This document shows positions 20,822 through 32,130 of a stretch of DNA of 64,000 bases, piece by piece. The stretch spans positions 26,274,684-26,338,683 of the forward strand of contig OY783198.1 in assembly GCA_963678675.1 (NCBI GenBank), written 5' to 3'. This DNA is from Xiphydria camelus. Taxonomy: Eukaryota > Arthropoda > Insecta > Hymenoptera > Xiphydriidae. Each line of letters starts with the position of its first letter. The stretch's first letter is position 1. The notes under the pieces were generated by a model. It was not told the origin of the DNA and did not search any database. It saw nothing but the letters and a program-made list of their open reading frames with translations. Made by a program: the position numbers and the translations under genes.

Positions 20822-22591
20822 GAGCTGGCGTACAAAATGTGCAAGAGTTTTCTCCTATCTGGTACAATTCTAGTGAATTACAATTGGGCTGTAAAACGTC
20901 ACTGTACAGTCAGCCGGTCTGGTTTTGGGACACCTGGCGTTCGCGCGCCACCAAAGGTGTCAGAATAATTAGCTTCGTGCAACTGTTTTCTATTAGCTCC
21001 AAATTAATTTATAATTAGTTTATGCAATAAAAAACTCAAAACAAACAGTCAGCCAGCAAAAGAGTGGGACACGGCCAGTCAGCATTACTGTAAAGTTGTA
21101 GAAAAAATTAAGTTCATGCAAGTGTTTTCTCCAAACTCAAAATTTTAAATATGTTAATTAATTCAATAACAACTATAAATCAATCAGTCAGACCTCATTT
21201 ATATAGAACCCACTCAGTCAGCAGTTCAGAGAAGTTGCGATAATAAGTACGCGCGACTTCTCAATAACAATCATAAGAATCATAATTTTACTGGAAATAC
21301 TGTACTCATATCCAAAAAACATCATAAAAAATATGATAATTTAAACAAAATTAAAATTAACGATTACAATCAAGACATAAACAATGATTACACCAAAAGT
21401 AATGAAGGAAGGTGTAATGAAAGAAGAGGGATAACAACTATTCAATTTTCTTTTATTATTTCTTTTATTCAAATTTCAATTTTATGGTAAATGTACTCAA
21501 ATAATATAGAAATCGCTTCAATAATTTTGACAACAGCAAAAAAATAATTGCGGGCCCCGCCAGGAAAGTGTATTAATAATATAGAGTCTAATTGACTTAC
21601 CTCTTTTCAGATATATTAATTCTATCCCGCAGGACTTCTCTCACTTTCTTGCTCAAAGCCGTAAATTTTCTATAACATGGCACATGATAACCATCGATGT
21701 CATTGGGAACTGATGGCAGCACTACATTATTAAACGATAAACTATTGTCCCGACGAATTTTTAAAAATGATTGGCATTTTGCAATACTACTTTCTGTTAA
21801 GGGCAGTATATTGTCTCCTTTTTTTCAAATAAAATACACAATGAACCACACATTTCTCCATAATATTTGCTTCACAACGCACGAATGTAGTGTCATCTGT
21901 CGCGTACCGAAGATTTTAATTCGTTTCTCCCCAACTAACACACAAATACATGCACCAGAGCCTTACACCTCGAATCCGCCCTGGCCCGAGAAAAACTGAG
22001 GAAACGTTTCTTTCTCTACAGCAGTGCTGGCAAAGATTCTTTATTCATTGTTCTCCGCTTCGCTCGAGATACAGTTGGTCGCCAGATGCCTTAACTACGT
22101 AGTCTCTTGTTTTAGAGCAAGGGTCATCCCTTGCGCGGATGATTGTTTTTGAGAAGTCGCGCGTACTTATTATCGCAACTTCTCTGAACTGCTGACTGTG
22201 TGGGTTCTATATAAATGAGGTCTGACTGGTTGATTTATAGTTGTTATTGAATGAATTAACATATTGAAAAATTTGAGTTTGGAGAAAACACTTGCATGAA
22301 CTTAATTTTTTCTACAACTTTACAGTAATGCTGACTGGCCGTGTCCCACTCTTTTGCTGGCTGACTGTTTGTTTTGAGTTTTTTATTGCATAGACTAATT
22401 ACAAATTAATTTGGAGCTAGTAGAAAACAGTTGCACGAACCTAATTATTCTGACACCTTTGGTGGCGCGCGAATGCCAGGTGTCCCAAAACCAGACCGGC
22501 TGACTGTACAGTGACGTTTTACAGCCCAATTGTAATTCACTAGAATTGTACCAGATAGGAGAAAACTCTTGCACATTTTGTACGCCAGCTC
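20822..22591. mobile_element. Long-TIR DNA element (~443-bp arms, ~1.77 kb)
   Basis: Left arm 20822-21264 and right arm 22150-22591 are near-identical inverted copies, starting GAGCTGGCGTACAAAATGTG. Each arm carries several CAGTCAGC-type words (for example ACAGTCAGCCGG, CCAGTCAGCATTACTG, ACTCAGTCAGCAG), a subterminal array typical of transposase-binding regions. The AT-rich interior contains a broken coding remnant (21601-21861). The superfamily is not determined. Confidence 0.85.
21601..21861 (-). pseudogene. Broken coding remnant inside the long-TIR element
   Basis: From ATG 21861 the minus strand reads MEKCVVHCVFYLKK. After the A-run at 21825-21819 the frame is shifted and continues KGDNILPLTESSIAKCQSFL and on through GYHVPCYRKFTALSKK. 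It ends at AAGAG|GTAAGT, a good donor at 21600. The GYHxxCYRKFT pattern resembles the N-terminal part of uncharacterised transposon-linked insect proteins (recalled, not searched). One A-run indel and loss of downstream exons make it non-functional. Confidence 0.5.
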
Positions 22592-23886
22592 TCCGACTAG
22601 TTCGGCGCGGCAAAATTAAACGCGCCGGTCAGGCGGGCCAATACGGTGTCCGGCTCAAATTTCCGTCTCGAAGCTCCGTACCGGCAGCACCGTCGCTTGC
22701 GACAAGACGAAGCTGCACGCGAAAACCCGCGGCGGCGACTCGCTGAATGAGTTGAGCGACGGCGGAGTCATTTCTGCTTCTCGAATCCACCGGCTGAGGA
22801 GGCACGATATCGGGAACTAAATCTTGGCGCTTACAAATGTTAGGTGTTTGCACGCTCGTCGGAAGAAAAAGCGATAAACACTCGAACCGCGTCGCTCGTT
22901 AGCGCGACACCGTCGTCTTCTCGCGGTTCATCGACGCCACCAAATACCTAAAAGTTGCGACGCTCTATGCGCTCGGTAGAGGCGGCAAAAACGTACGAGA
23001 GTCAACGTCGTATCGTCGCGCGGCGCAAAATTTCCTCCGTTGCGTGTTGCGTATCGCACGATCTCGGCGCGAATAAATCTCTGGCGCGGAAGAGAAACAA
23101 CGCCCCTGGAAAAGTTCCTTCGTTCCGAAGAATATTCCTCTTTTATACGCAAGACCTCGAAAAGGAATTTCTCTCGCCGGGACTCGGAGGGTGAGAAAAA
23201 AACGGAGCTTCGGATTTTTCAAGCACGGTTCCGTTGGCACGGGGAATTCTCATAATGTTTTTCGGTAGCTACTGAAACTTGATGTGTCTGAATTTAAAAG
23301 ACCACGATCACTGTTGAGTTTATTGATTACTTTATTTCCGACGGTCGCCTGGCTCGCAAACATTTGTCTGTAGATCTATAGTAATCGATCAAATAAACGC
23401 TGGCTGTAACCTCTTAAAATTGAAATTTTTCGTTCAAATGAACGTTCGGAACTTCAGGTACATGAAATTTCGACGCTGTAGGGTGTAGAAGCTTCGTGCG
23501 ACAAGAATTTTTGTCGGATTCAGAAGTTTTTCAAGAGTGAATCGGACGTTGGTAAGAAGCAGGCGTCCGCTCCAATCGCGATTATCTCGCTACCTGCGAG
23601 CTTTCGACACGAGTCGGCGGAATATCCTTCGGATTACGTTTCGATCTACAAAACAGTTCCACGTCGACACCGGTAAAAAGTTCACGGGTAACGAGATAAT
23701 CGCGATATCGTGGAAGCGAACGGGATTTCGTCAAGGGGGCGTCGAACGGCGAGGGTCTGCTCGCGCCAGTACGGCCAATACTCGCGTTTCTATCCCAAAA
23801 GTCGCTGCGTGTGTCAATCAACAGCGTCGCACGCAATCGCGAACGATGGGCACGTTCGACCACTCGTGCAGCGAGATACGTACTTT
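22592..23886. other. Intergenic/intronic DNA, no gene supported
   Basis: CpG-rich to about 23250, then mixed. Frames such as 23537-24079 run into the following MITE and are not real genes. Confidence 0.35.
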
Positions 23887-24084
23887 CGGTGTCACGAATT
23901 CTAACGCTGGTAACTTTTTAAACTGCCATTTTTTGACGTACAATGATCAATCGATTCTCATGCTTTCGTCAACCAGGGCAAACGCCGGCGTAGCTAGCAA
24001 GAGCATGAGAATTAATTGTTCATTGACTGGTATGTTTAAAAATGACATTTTAAAAAGTTACCAGCGACAGAATTCGTGATACCG
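23887..24084. mobile_element. MITE family B, copy 3
   Basis: Uninterrupted copy: CGGTGTCACGAATTCTAACG at left, CCAGCGACAGAATTCGTGAT ending ACCG at right. GTAC occurs a few bases outside each end. The interior pair ATTCTCATGCT / AGCATGAGAAT shows that the element folds on itself almost end to end. Confidence 0.85.
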
Positions 24085-24334
24085 GGAGTACGCGCGGCGA
24101 AAAACGACAGCGACGTGAAAAACCAGTCCGTGATTCGTTTCTCCACACCCGAGCGACGGAACGAAACGACCGCTCGGTCTCGCGCGACAATCGACGCGCA
24201 CACACGTACGCAAAGAAGGGTTTTCCACGTTACGCGCCACCCTCCCTTGACGGACAACAGGGGCGAGGTTCGCGGGATTTCATTCGCAGGCTACAACCAC
24301 AATCGCGCCGTAACAGCTGCTGCTGCTCCCTTAA

Positions 24335-25194
24335 GGTGCGTCCTGACTGAGTCGACAGTGTCGATCGACACTGTCGATCGACACTGTCGACCAGAACACC
24401 GAAAACCGCGTCCTCACTGAGTCGACATTGTCGATCGACACTGTCGATCGACACTGTCGACTCAGTCTGGACGCGGCAGTCGACTTGGTCGATCGACATA
24501 TTTTGTCGATCGACATGTCGACTGGCTTTCCACGAGTTGTCGGTAAACATCAAAGGTAGTCGAGTCGAACGCAGAGGGTTCGGCAAGGCGAGCGGTTGTT
24601 TCGGCAGCGGTGCGATGACGGTCGGCGTACCGGGGAAGGGATTGACCTGGGAAGGGATTGAGCTGGTTTTTGGCGATGCTCAAAGGCCGCCCCAAACTGT
24701 TCGCTTCGTGTAGACGCTAAATTACTTGGCTCATGCTCGAATGCTTCTTTTTTTATTTGTGTTCCATCGTACGATAGACGGAATTCAGAATATCGGTTCG
24801 TACCGTTCGATAGCACCGCGATCTGAATACCTCACTAGCAAACGATATATTTCGGCAAAAGCGGCAAATGCGCTTGCAGTCCCGCACATTCCCCGAAAAT
24901 TTTAATCGATACCGCTATGCGTGGAATACTAAATATGTCTTATAAAGGAGAGAATGACGAATTCAATAGATGACCGTCCGGAAAGACCAATCCAACCGGG
25001 GGCCCGTTTACGCCGAGAGGGTCGGAATATACCTCCGGAGGGTCGGGCCTTGTAGACCCGTCGACTCGACTACCCTTTGATGTTTACCGACAAACCAGTC
25101 GACATGCCGGTCGACAAAATCCAGTCGACAAATTCTAGTCGAAAGTGTCGATCGACAGTGTCGATCGACACTGTCGACTCAGTCAGGACGCGCC
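24335..25194. mobile_element. Inverted-repeat element built from TGTCGATCGACA palindromes
   Basis: Outer ends are GGTGCGTCCTGACTGAGTCG and its near-perfect complement ending CAGTCAGGACGCGCC. Both ends contain repeated TCGATCGACA palindromic units (three blocks at left, 24350-24530; one at right, 25085-25180). The arms stay matched through GTCGGTAAACATCAAAGG. The roughly 500-bp middle has no recognised gene. It may be a foldback-type DNA element. Confidence 0.75.
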
Positions 25195-25260
25195 ATTACG
25201 GCCACGCCGCTACCGTGCAGCTTCAACGAGACATTCGAAAGCGTTCGCTTCGCGTGTGAT

Positions 25261-25460
25261 NNNNNNNNNNNNNNNNNNNNNNNNNNNNNNNNNNNNNNNN
25301 NNNNNNNNNNNNNNNNNNNNNNNNNNNNNNNNNNNNNNNNNNNNNNNNNNNNNNNNNNNNNNNNNNNNNNNNNNNNNNNNNNNNNNNNNNNNNNNNNNNN
25401 NNNNNNNNNNNNNNNNNNNNNNNNNNNNNNNNNNNNNNNNNNNNNNNNNNNNNNNNNNNN
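25261..25460. other. Assembly gap (200 N)
   Basis: A run of exactly 200 N. The round length suggests a placeholder rather than a measured distance. A GA/CT-rich low-complexity stretch borders its right side. Confidence 0.99.
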
Positions 25461-27389
25461 CTCTCTCGCTCTTCCTTTCTCTCTCTTTATCTCGCTCGGC
25501 CTAGTCGGAGGTAGAAAAATAGCAGAGGAATAATAGCGGTATAACAGCGGCGCGTAGCAGGACTTTCCTGTGATAAGTGCGGCGTGACTGCGAGGGGGGG
25601 ACAAGAGAAAGGGTCGAATTTGGCGGGTAGAGACAGAGAGCGAACGGAAGAAACGCACGGTTTTCCACGGAGAGCGTATCACACGCGCGCGTGCGATTGT
25701 GCGTGCGGCGCGGGTGCATCGGGTGTCGCGGGCTGGTGAGATTTCTTATTTGTTTACATTTTCCATGGGCTCTGCAGCTGCGTAGAGTGTGTCTCTAGGT
25801 AGGCGAGCTCAGGAGCGATCGGCGCACGGTCGTCGGGGTGGACCGTGTGCGAGCGTAAGCGCGATCCGGGGTCTCGAATCGAGAGAGAGAGAGAGCGACT
25901 CGCAGCGAAAATATCGCACGCAGTTGTTACGCGTTTTCTATCGCGAGGTGTGAATGCGCGTGCGGAGCGACGAGGCGCGTCGTGGTCCCCGTCGTCGTTG
26001 CCGCCGTCGACGTTGTTCCCAGAAAGTCCGCACCAGAACCTCTCGATCCCGGACGCATCGTCGGTTCTCGCTCCGCCGATATCCTTGCCCTGGGTCGGGG
26101 GAACGGTCTCGTTGAAAATTTACCTCTCTCACGCAGGCTCTCTCCTCGTCGTCCAGTGTCTCTCTCCGGGTTCAGGGACGGGCCCGATCACCGGGCGTCA
26201 TATTTCAGCGCGAATCTCGTCCCTCGTCGACTCTGCTCTCTCTCTCTCAGCGACTCCCAGCCATCTTGCGTGTGCTCTCTTCGTGCCTTCGTGCGCCGCG
26301 GAGAGAGCGAGAGAGAGAGAACGGAACGGTGCCGTTCTCACCACAGTTTTCGCCACTTCAAACGCACTTGACGCACCTCCGCACCACTCATCTCACGCGC
26401 GAAACTGAACACACACACCCTTCCGCACGGTTTCGCGTAGGGTTGACCCGCTATTTACCCGCGATACGGGCAAGTTTTCATTTCTCGCTGCTCCTCGCAC
26501 CGCGCACGTCCACCATCGAGGAATCACTCGAACTCGACTGCCGCTCGGACGCCCTCGGTTCGGCTCGGCGGGCCTCGTCTGTTTACGCTCACTTTCCGCG
26601 CAGGGCCGTTCCATTGTGGGGCGTAAACGCCCCCCCGTTCCCCGTCGGGGGGGCTAGATATTTAATTATCCAATTTCGATCGAACGACGCGCGCTTTCGA
26701 CTTTCGATTACCACCGGCGACGAAATTGGACGCGCGTCGACGGCGGTGCGCTCGCGCGATATTTCCGCGGATCGAATTTCCTCGGGCGCGCGCGAATCGA
26801 GTCGGACGTTCGGCGACGACACGCGAGTCGCGCGAGGGCACGTGTCCAGCGACACGAAACCGGCGCGGCGTGTTCGGAGGCCTCGTCCCGAATAGAGAGC
26901 GTCGGAATCTTGCGGACTCGCTGAAAACGTAGTATTAATAACGGGCGCGCCGCGATACGCTGTTTTTGTGTAAAGCGAAAATAGAACGCCGATGTTTGTC
27001 GTCCTCACTCGCGTATACCACCCATCGCGGATATCGTCATATTGCTCGGTAATATAATAACGCCGCCCGCGACGGTACCATCGATTTACGACTCGGGGAC
27101 TCGCGGCAAGGCGGATTAACATTTCCGACGAATGGCGACTCCCGAAATCAGCGGATCCTAAGCCAGATCGGACGGAGTAACGGTCCGTTTTGTGTACAGC
27201 GAGTCCGAAAGCTCCGCCGATGGATCCACGAATCTATTAATATGTATTTCGAAACCACCACCTTGACTGTGAGATCGCTCGTTCTGCCATACCTTTCGCA
27301 AGTAACGATGATCACGCGCAATTTGGCCGATCGCGACTAGAAATCAATCGAAATTGAATTTCGAAGAAGTCCCGCCGGATCGAACTCCA

Positions 27390-27429
27390 CGCTGAGAAAC
27401 CGAGCACGCGCGCGCGCGCTCAGCGTGGA
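27390..27429. repeat. 12-bp stem hairpin around a (CG)n loop
   Basis: CTCCACGCTGAG and its exact complement CTCAGCGTGGAG flank a loop with a CGCGCGCG run. It lies about 45 bp before the CRE palindrome. Confidence 0.6.
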
Positions 27430-27472
27430 GGCACGCAGGCCCCGAGGCATTCGGTCACGTCCCTGAGGCCCG

Positions 27473-27480
27473 TGACGTCA
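27473..27480. promoter_or_regulatory. Full CRE palindrome TGACGTCA with downstream AT-rich box
   Basis: TGACGTCA is the consensus CREB/ATF site. An AT-rich TTTTATAATTC lies about 35 bp downstream on the plus strand and could act as a TATA-like element. No following coding exon is supported (the frame at 27545-27748 has no recognisable features). Confidence 0.4.
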
Positions 27481-29454
27481 CCAACCATTAAAGGGCAGCG
27501 GTTCTCGGTCAATTTTATAATTCAAATCAGGAAACTCGACGACAATGCGTCGTACGGTACGCTCGCGGCGGGTCGTCCGTCGTGTCGGAATCGAAGGCGA
27601 TGAGACGGCTATAAACGGGCCCCCCCTCTCTCATAAAAGTCGGTTATTACACGACCTTTCGACCGCTTTTTACAAGACGCGCGGTACGTCCCGCGACTTT
27701 CGAGGGTCTGCATCCACCCGGCGGCTCGCTTTGCCCCGAATCCAATAAGAGTCCGAGTGCGGCTTGCCCGCCACTTGGGCCACGTCCGCGCGGAGCCGGT
27801 CTACCGCCTAATTATACCCTTCGACGAGACTCCGGGAAGAGTTCAAATAAATATATCGGAGCCATTTCTCGCCGCTTACGTTCGGCTTCGGTTTATGCCG
27901 TTATTTCCAGGGAAAGTTTTGCTGCGCGCGCATTGCCGATGGAGTGTAGCCGTGGGGGTGCCGCGTGCAAAAATGATAAAATTACGTTGATTTATTTCGG
28001 AACGGCGAGGAGCTTATATCTCGCGCGTCGTTCTCGCAGAAGTGAGAATCATCGTCGATCGCTCGGCGACGACGAGATAATATAATAAAAACCGGTTGAT
28101 ATCGCGAGCAGCGCGCGTTCTCTTCGCGTAGTTTGATCAATGAGACGACGCTACGTCGCGACAGATTCAATCGAGACGCGAGACGAAGGACCCCCTCTCC
28201 TCGGCGAATCGGATTCGTTATTAGTCGCGACGGAAACTCCGACGCTCTCGCTTCGAGCCACTCCGATTAGATGGAACGGCGCGACGCGAAACGTACTCCG
28301 CGCTCTGCTACACCATTCCCGCGCGCTGAAACGTCGCGAGTCCGGACGCGGCGTAACGCTACGTCGCGCGCGTGAAAGAGAGCGTTGCATTTTTCATCTT
28401 ACAAGCGGTCCTCCTCGAAATGCTCTCCCGCCGCGGAACAATACGTACGTGTACTCTCGCAGCAGTACAAGGTGCGCGTTCTCTTTCCGCGCGCGCAGCA
28501 CCGCCGGGATTTCTCTCTTTACGTAAAACGACGCGCACCTCGCGCCTCGATCGAATCTCGAATCTCTCCCCACCGCGGCGATTGAACAACCTTGGCAAAG
28601 CGTGTCACGCCCAGACCGTTCGATCAAGGATCGCCCGTCCTTGAGACGATTTTTAGTTCGGACCTTCGCAGGATTCGCGGAGCGTGCGTACGCGCACCTA
28701 TTTTCGCGCCGCGAAAACACGTCGGATTTTCAACGCGCGCGAATCGACGCGCCGTCGAAGGCGACGCGAAGGTACCGCGCGGCGGAGAAACGTTCTCGCG
28801 CGAATCGGCGAGGATTCGCGCGTTCCGCGGAGGGAGTTCCCCCTCCGCGTCATATCAGGGACGCGCCGGAGGACGGCCTCCGCGAAGAGAATTCCCAGCG
28901 TCGAATCGCGCGCGCGCGGGTGACGTCCGCGCGCCCCTTCGAGAAATCGGCGCGCTTCTCGCGCGCCGTTACAGCCCTGGCGAATTCTCGAAATTCGATC
29001 TGGCCGGGGCTTAAAGGTAATCCCCCCTCCTCTCTATACGCGGGTCGAGTGGGTATATCATTCCGCTGTCTTCGTGTACCGTGGCCCACATACGCGTACA
29101 CGCGTAGCGCGCACCACGTGTGCAAATTACTCGGGCTTGTGCGACACGAAGAGAGGTTGGTGAGCGCGCGCGGCTGCGCAACATTGGACGCGGGTTATTT
29201 TCACGATTCCGTGCGACGGCGGGGGCCCCCGTCTAGTCGGCGATACTTTGTACCGCGCGGCGCGAGATCGGGCGAATGGCGTTGAGCAATGAGTTCTCTT
29301 TGTCCCTCTCTTGTTATTGTTTGAGTTTTAAAAAGGTCGGGCGAAATGACGCATAGGTACTTTTCCGATGGCCTCTGTCGATCACTTCCGATCACGACTG
29401 TCAGAGGCCAACTCGAGCGTTGTATTTCAACGCGATCTCTTCTATATCGTGTAT

Positions 29455-29670
29455 CACATGAGGCTAAGCTTGCTCGCGAGAAAAAAAAAGCTAAAATCAC
29501 TATTACCTCATTAACTATGAGCTTTTGGCTCATGTTCGTATAATACTTTTTTGAACATTACGTTTTTATCTATAACAATCTTATATCGATATAGGCCAAA
29601 AGTTCATAAATAATGAGATAGGTAATAGTAATTAGAGTTTCTTTCCTAGCGAGTAAGTTTAACCTCGTGT
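29455..29670. mobile_element. MITE family C, copy 1
   Basis: Termini ATGAGGCTAAGCTTGCTCGC and complement GCGAGTAAGTTTAACCTCGT. Interior TATCGATATAGGCCAAAAGT is shared with the other copies. About 215 bp, non-coding. Confidence 0.85.
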
Positions 29671-31217
29671 GGTATGCACCGCACACCTGCAAATTATGCA
29701 AGCATCGTACTTCGACAGCCGCAACGCGAAGAATCGTCAGCACGCGCGCCTCCCGCCCGTTTATATACCGGACGTCCCTCTCCTTTCGCCCCGTCAGCCG
29801 CACATGTGGCGGTTATTCGCGCGATGGATAATTTTTTCGCACAGCCTCGCGTCGAAACATAATTTATAAACCGTCGAAGAAACGGCAGCGACCGAGCGAC
29901 GACAGCCGGGTCGAAGCGCCGCACCGCAATTAAATGGAAGTCGAGCAGAGGTGACGAGGAGATCGCGAAGTTCGCGCGCGCATTTGCAGTGCTTGACGTA
30001 CGACGCTAATCCTCTCGATACACTCTATAGTCCCGTTGCACGTGTTCCGAGGGATCGATAGTCGCGTACCGCGCTGCAGGTATGCCGGCGAATTTGCGCT
30101 ATCCGTTCTATTATGTGGCCCTCGACTTATGATAGCTCTCTATACCTGTATAGGGTCTTTTTCAACTCGCTGTCCAGAGGGAACCTATATTTATCCATCG
30201 AATATTATATATCGTCCCTCTGTCGTTTCGTCGGGTAAGGATAAGAATTAACTCATTGTCAGTTATTTCACGACGCGACGGCTTTTCTCGAACCGACTTA
30301 TCTGTAATTAACGCGGGCAGGGTAATTGCGGCCCCCAAAACTAATATTATAATTGGTCGAGGACGCGGGGAAAAGATACATAATTGCGCGATGTTACGTA
30401 TAGTTGCGAATTCGAACATATTTACATGTATTCTGACGCGGGAAAATGTGGTACATACATATTTATTAGCAAGTTTTTCTTGTGCGTCAATTTAGATTAC
30501 ATTGACAATAAACGCTTTCGATATATGTACGCATCAATATTTTTGAAACTTGTAAATTAAATTAAATATATGTATACAAACGTTTCCGTTGAATTCGTCA
30601 TTTCCCGAATTGTCCTCCTCCGCGCTAAATACCTGATATTTCTCACTTCTCTCGCGCGTACTTCGAAACGACGCGCGTGACGCAAAACATTAGCATTCGC
30701 TCGCCGCGAATTTCGCTAGCCGCGCAAACCGCGCGACCGTATCCCCGCGCGGTGCCGCAACGAACGCGCGCAGTCCGCAAATTATTGCGTCAATTGATAA
30801 CAATTTGTTTTCGCGGGTCGCCTGCGCGGACAGCGAACCGGACGTTATAGTCCGCGCGTGGAAAGTTACGACGGCGGAAGCGGCGCGGGGACCCGCCGCG
30901 AACCGATTCGGGCGCATCTCGGACCGGTTGAGAACCGAACGACTGGACGGTCGTCGAGGAAACGCGCGAAGCGAGTCGCCTTCGGACGAGGCGTCCCCGC
31001 TCCATGCGACGGGATAGGAAGCCGACCTCGGGGCGCTTAATCGAGTTCGACTGCGATCGAACGCGATTCGCTGCGACTAACGGCGAACTTTCCGCGAAGC
31101 TTTTATCCGTAAAGGCTCGACGCGGGGAAGAATCCCGCGAGTAGGCAGCCGCGGCACTGTAATTCGATTAAATCAAATTTGAGAGGTACCAGAACTGCAT
31201 AATATATGCGGAGTTCT
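29671..31217. other. Intergenic DNA, no gene supported
   Basis: CpG-rich at about 30650-31080, otherwise AT-rich. No recognised motif, repeat or gene. Confidence 0.35.
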
Positions 31218-31312
31218 ATACCATATCGAGGGTTTCCTGCCAGAAGGGCGTATCAATCAAAACATGATTTTTGTGGATACGCCCTTTTGGCAGGAAACCC
31301 TCGATATGGTAT
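31218..31312. repeat. 36-bp-stem near-perfect hairpin abutting MITE family C copy 2
   Basis: Arms 31218-31253 (ATACCATATCGAGGGTTTCC...) and 31277-31312 are complementary over 36 bp with one difference, which is a G:U pair in RNA. The loop is 23 nt. The right arm runs directly into the terminus of the neighbouring MITE. Confidence 0.9.
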
Positions 31313-31515
31313 GAGGTTAAACTTACTTGGTAGGGGAAAGAAACTTCAATCACACTATTATCTCATTATCTATGGCTCATACTTGTATAATACTTGCTTG
31401 AAGATTACACTTCAATTTGCAATAAAGTCTTTTATTGATGTAGACCAAAAGTTCATAAATAATAAGATAATAGTGATTGAAATTGTTTTCCTGGTGAGTA
31501 AGTTTAGCCTCATAT
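31309..31515. mobile_element. MITE family C, copy 2
   Basis: TATGAGGTTAAACTTACTTG at left, GAGTAAGTTTAGCCTCATAT at right. Interior carries the family word GTAGACCAAAAGTTCATAAA. Overlaps the end of the hairpin just before it. Confidence 0.85.
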
Positions 31516-31739
31516 AATATACGTGGCTTTGCCGTCCTTTAATCCGATCGGAACGAAGGACATGATTTTGGGAGAGACGCCGCACTCGAGTTGACCCACG
31601 GCCTTAAGTGGTAACCATGGTAACTGAGGGCCAATCGAAGACGGGCGTCTCTCCCTGAATTGCGTGATGCATTGTTTGTGCGACCCCTCGGTAATATCCG
31701 AGTGGTCCATAATTTATCGAGGGAATATTAGTTTTGGAA

Positions 31740-32130
31740 ATAAATACGATGCCTTCTCGAGAGGGTCGCGGGAACGAGTCCCGGAATAATTCTCGAACTC
31801 GATCTTTAGTATTATTATTCGCCGTATTCATATATGTCATTAATTGGTTCGCATACGCAAATAAATACGATGCCTTCTCGAGAGGGGCGCAGACGCGAGT
31901 CCCGAAATAATTCTTGTATTCGATTCTTAAGGTGCAGTTAAACGGCCTGTGATAGCGCGAGCCGAGCCAAGTTCGCGCGATCTATCGTATGTCGGTTTTT
32001 CGACAAGATCAAAGGCGCGCGCGGCTCGGCTCGCGCTATCACAGGCCGTTTAACTGCACCTTTATATGCTTCAGTATTATAAATTCGCTATTCATAACGT
32101 AGTTCATTAATTGGTTCACATAGATAAACA
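31740..32130. repeat. Tandem duplication of ~120 bp, second copy split by a MITE
   Basis: Unit 1 (about 31740-31860) and unit 2 share AAATACGATGCCTTCTCGAG, GAGTCCCG, AATAATTCT, TTAGTATTAT-like and CATTAATTGGTTC words in order. Unit 2 is interrupted at 31930-32061 by the element listed next, then resumes at CAGTATTATAAATTCGC. Confidence 0.8.
31930..32061. mobile_element. 132-bp MITE with TTA target duplication (PIF/Harbinger-like)
   Basis: About 39-bp perfect inverted ends: AGGTGCAGTTAAACGGCCTG then TGATAGCGCGAGCCGAGCC. TTA flanks both sides (31927-31929 and 32062-32064). A 3-bp TTA duplication is characteristic of PIF/Harbinger. The uninterrupted first tandem unit nearby gives an approximate empty site. 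Confidence 0.85.

Larger units (their letters stand above)
25461..29454. other. CpG-rich, GA-rich island; possible 5' exon/promoter zone, no coding exon identified
   Basis: GC-rich, stop-poor sequence with several GAGAGA/CTCTCT runs (about 25464-25500, 25880-25895, 26234-26250, 26300-26320). Many overlapping frames on both strands are Arg/Ser-rich CpG artefacts (for example 26266-26895 and 28602-29285). GAGA-type runs and CpG richness fit an insect promoter region, possibly the distant Hipk promoter, but this is inference. Confidence 0.4.

Noticed and set aside
24340..24530. Palindromic repeats considered as a CRISPR array
   Set aside because: No regular unique spacers; units are self-complementary and sit in inverted element ends in a eukaryotic genome.
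24331..24586. Minus-strand frames rich in VSIDSVDRQCRS repeats
   Set aside because: Translation of the TCGATCGACA palindrome array in a transposon end; not a protein repeat.
25145..25682. Frames of 119 and 167 codons crossing the gap
   Set aside because: Most of their length is the 200 N placeholder.
27545..27748. Small frame just after the CRE/AT-box
   Set aside because: Arg-rich, no homology signal, and no splice site that extends it.
28592..29285. Overlapping plus-strand frames of 140 and 227 codons
   Set aside because: Same CpG artefact; two phases open together, with Arg/Ala-rich random composition.
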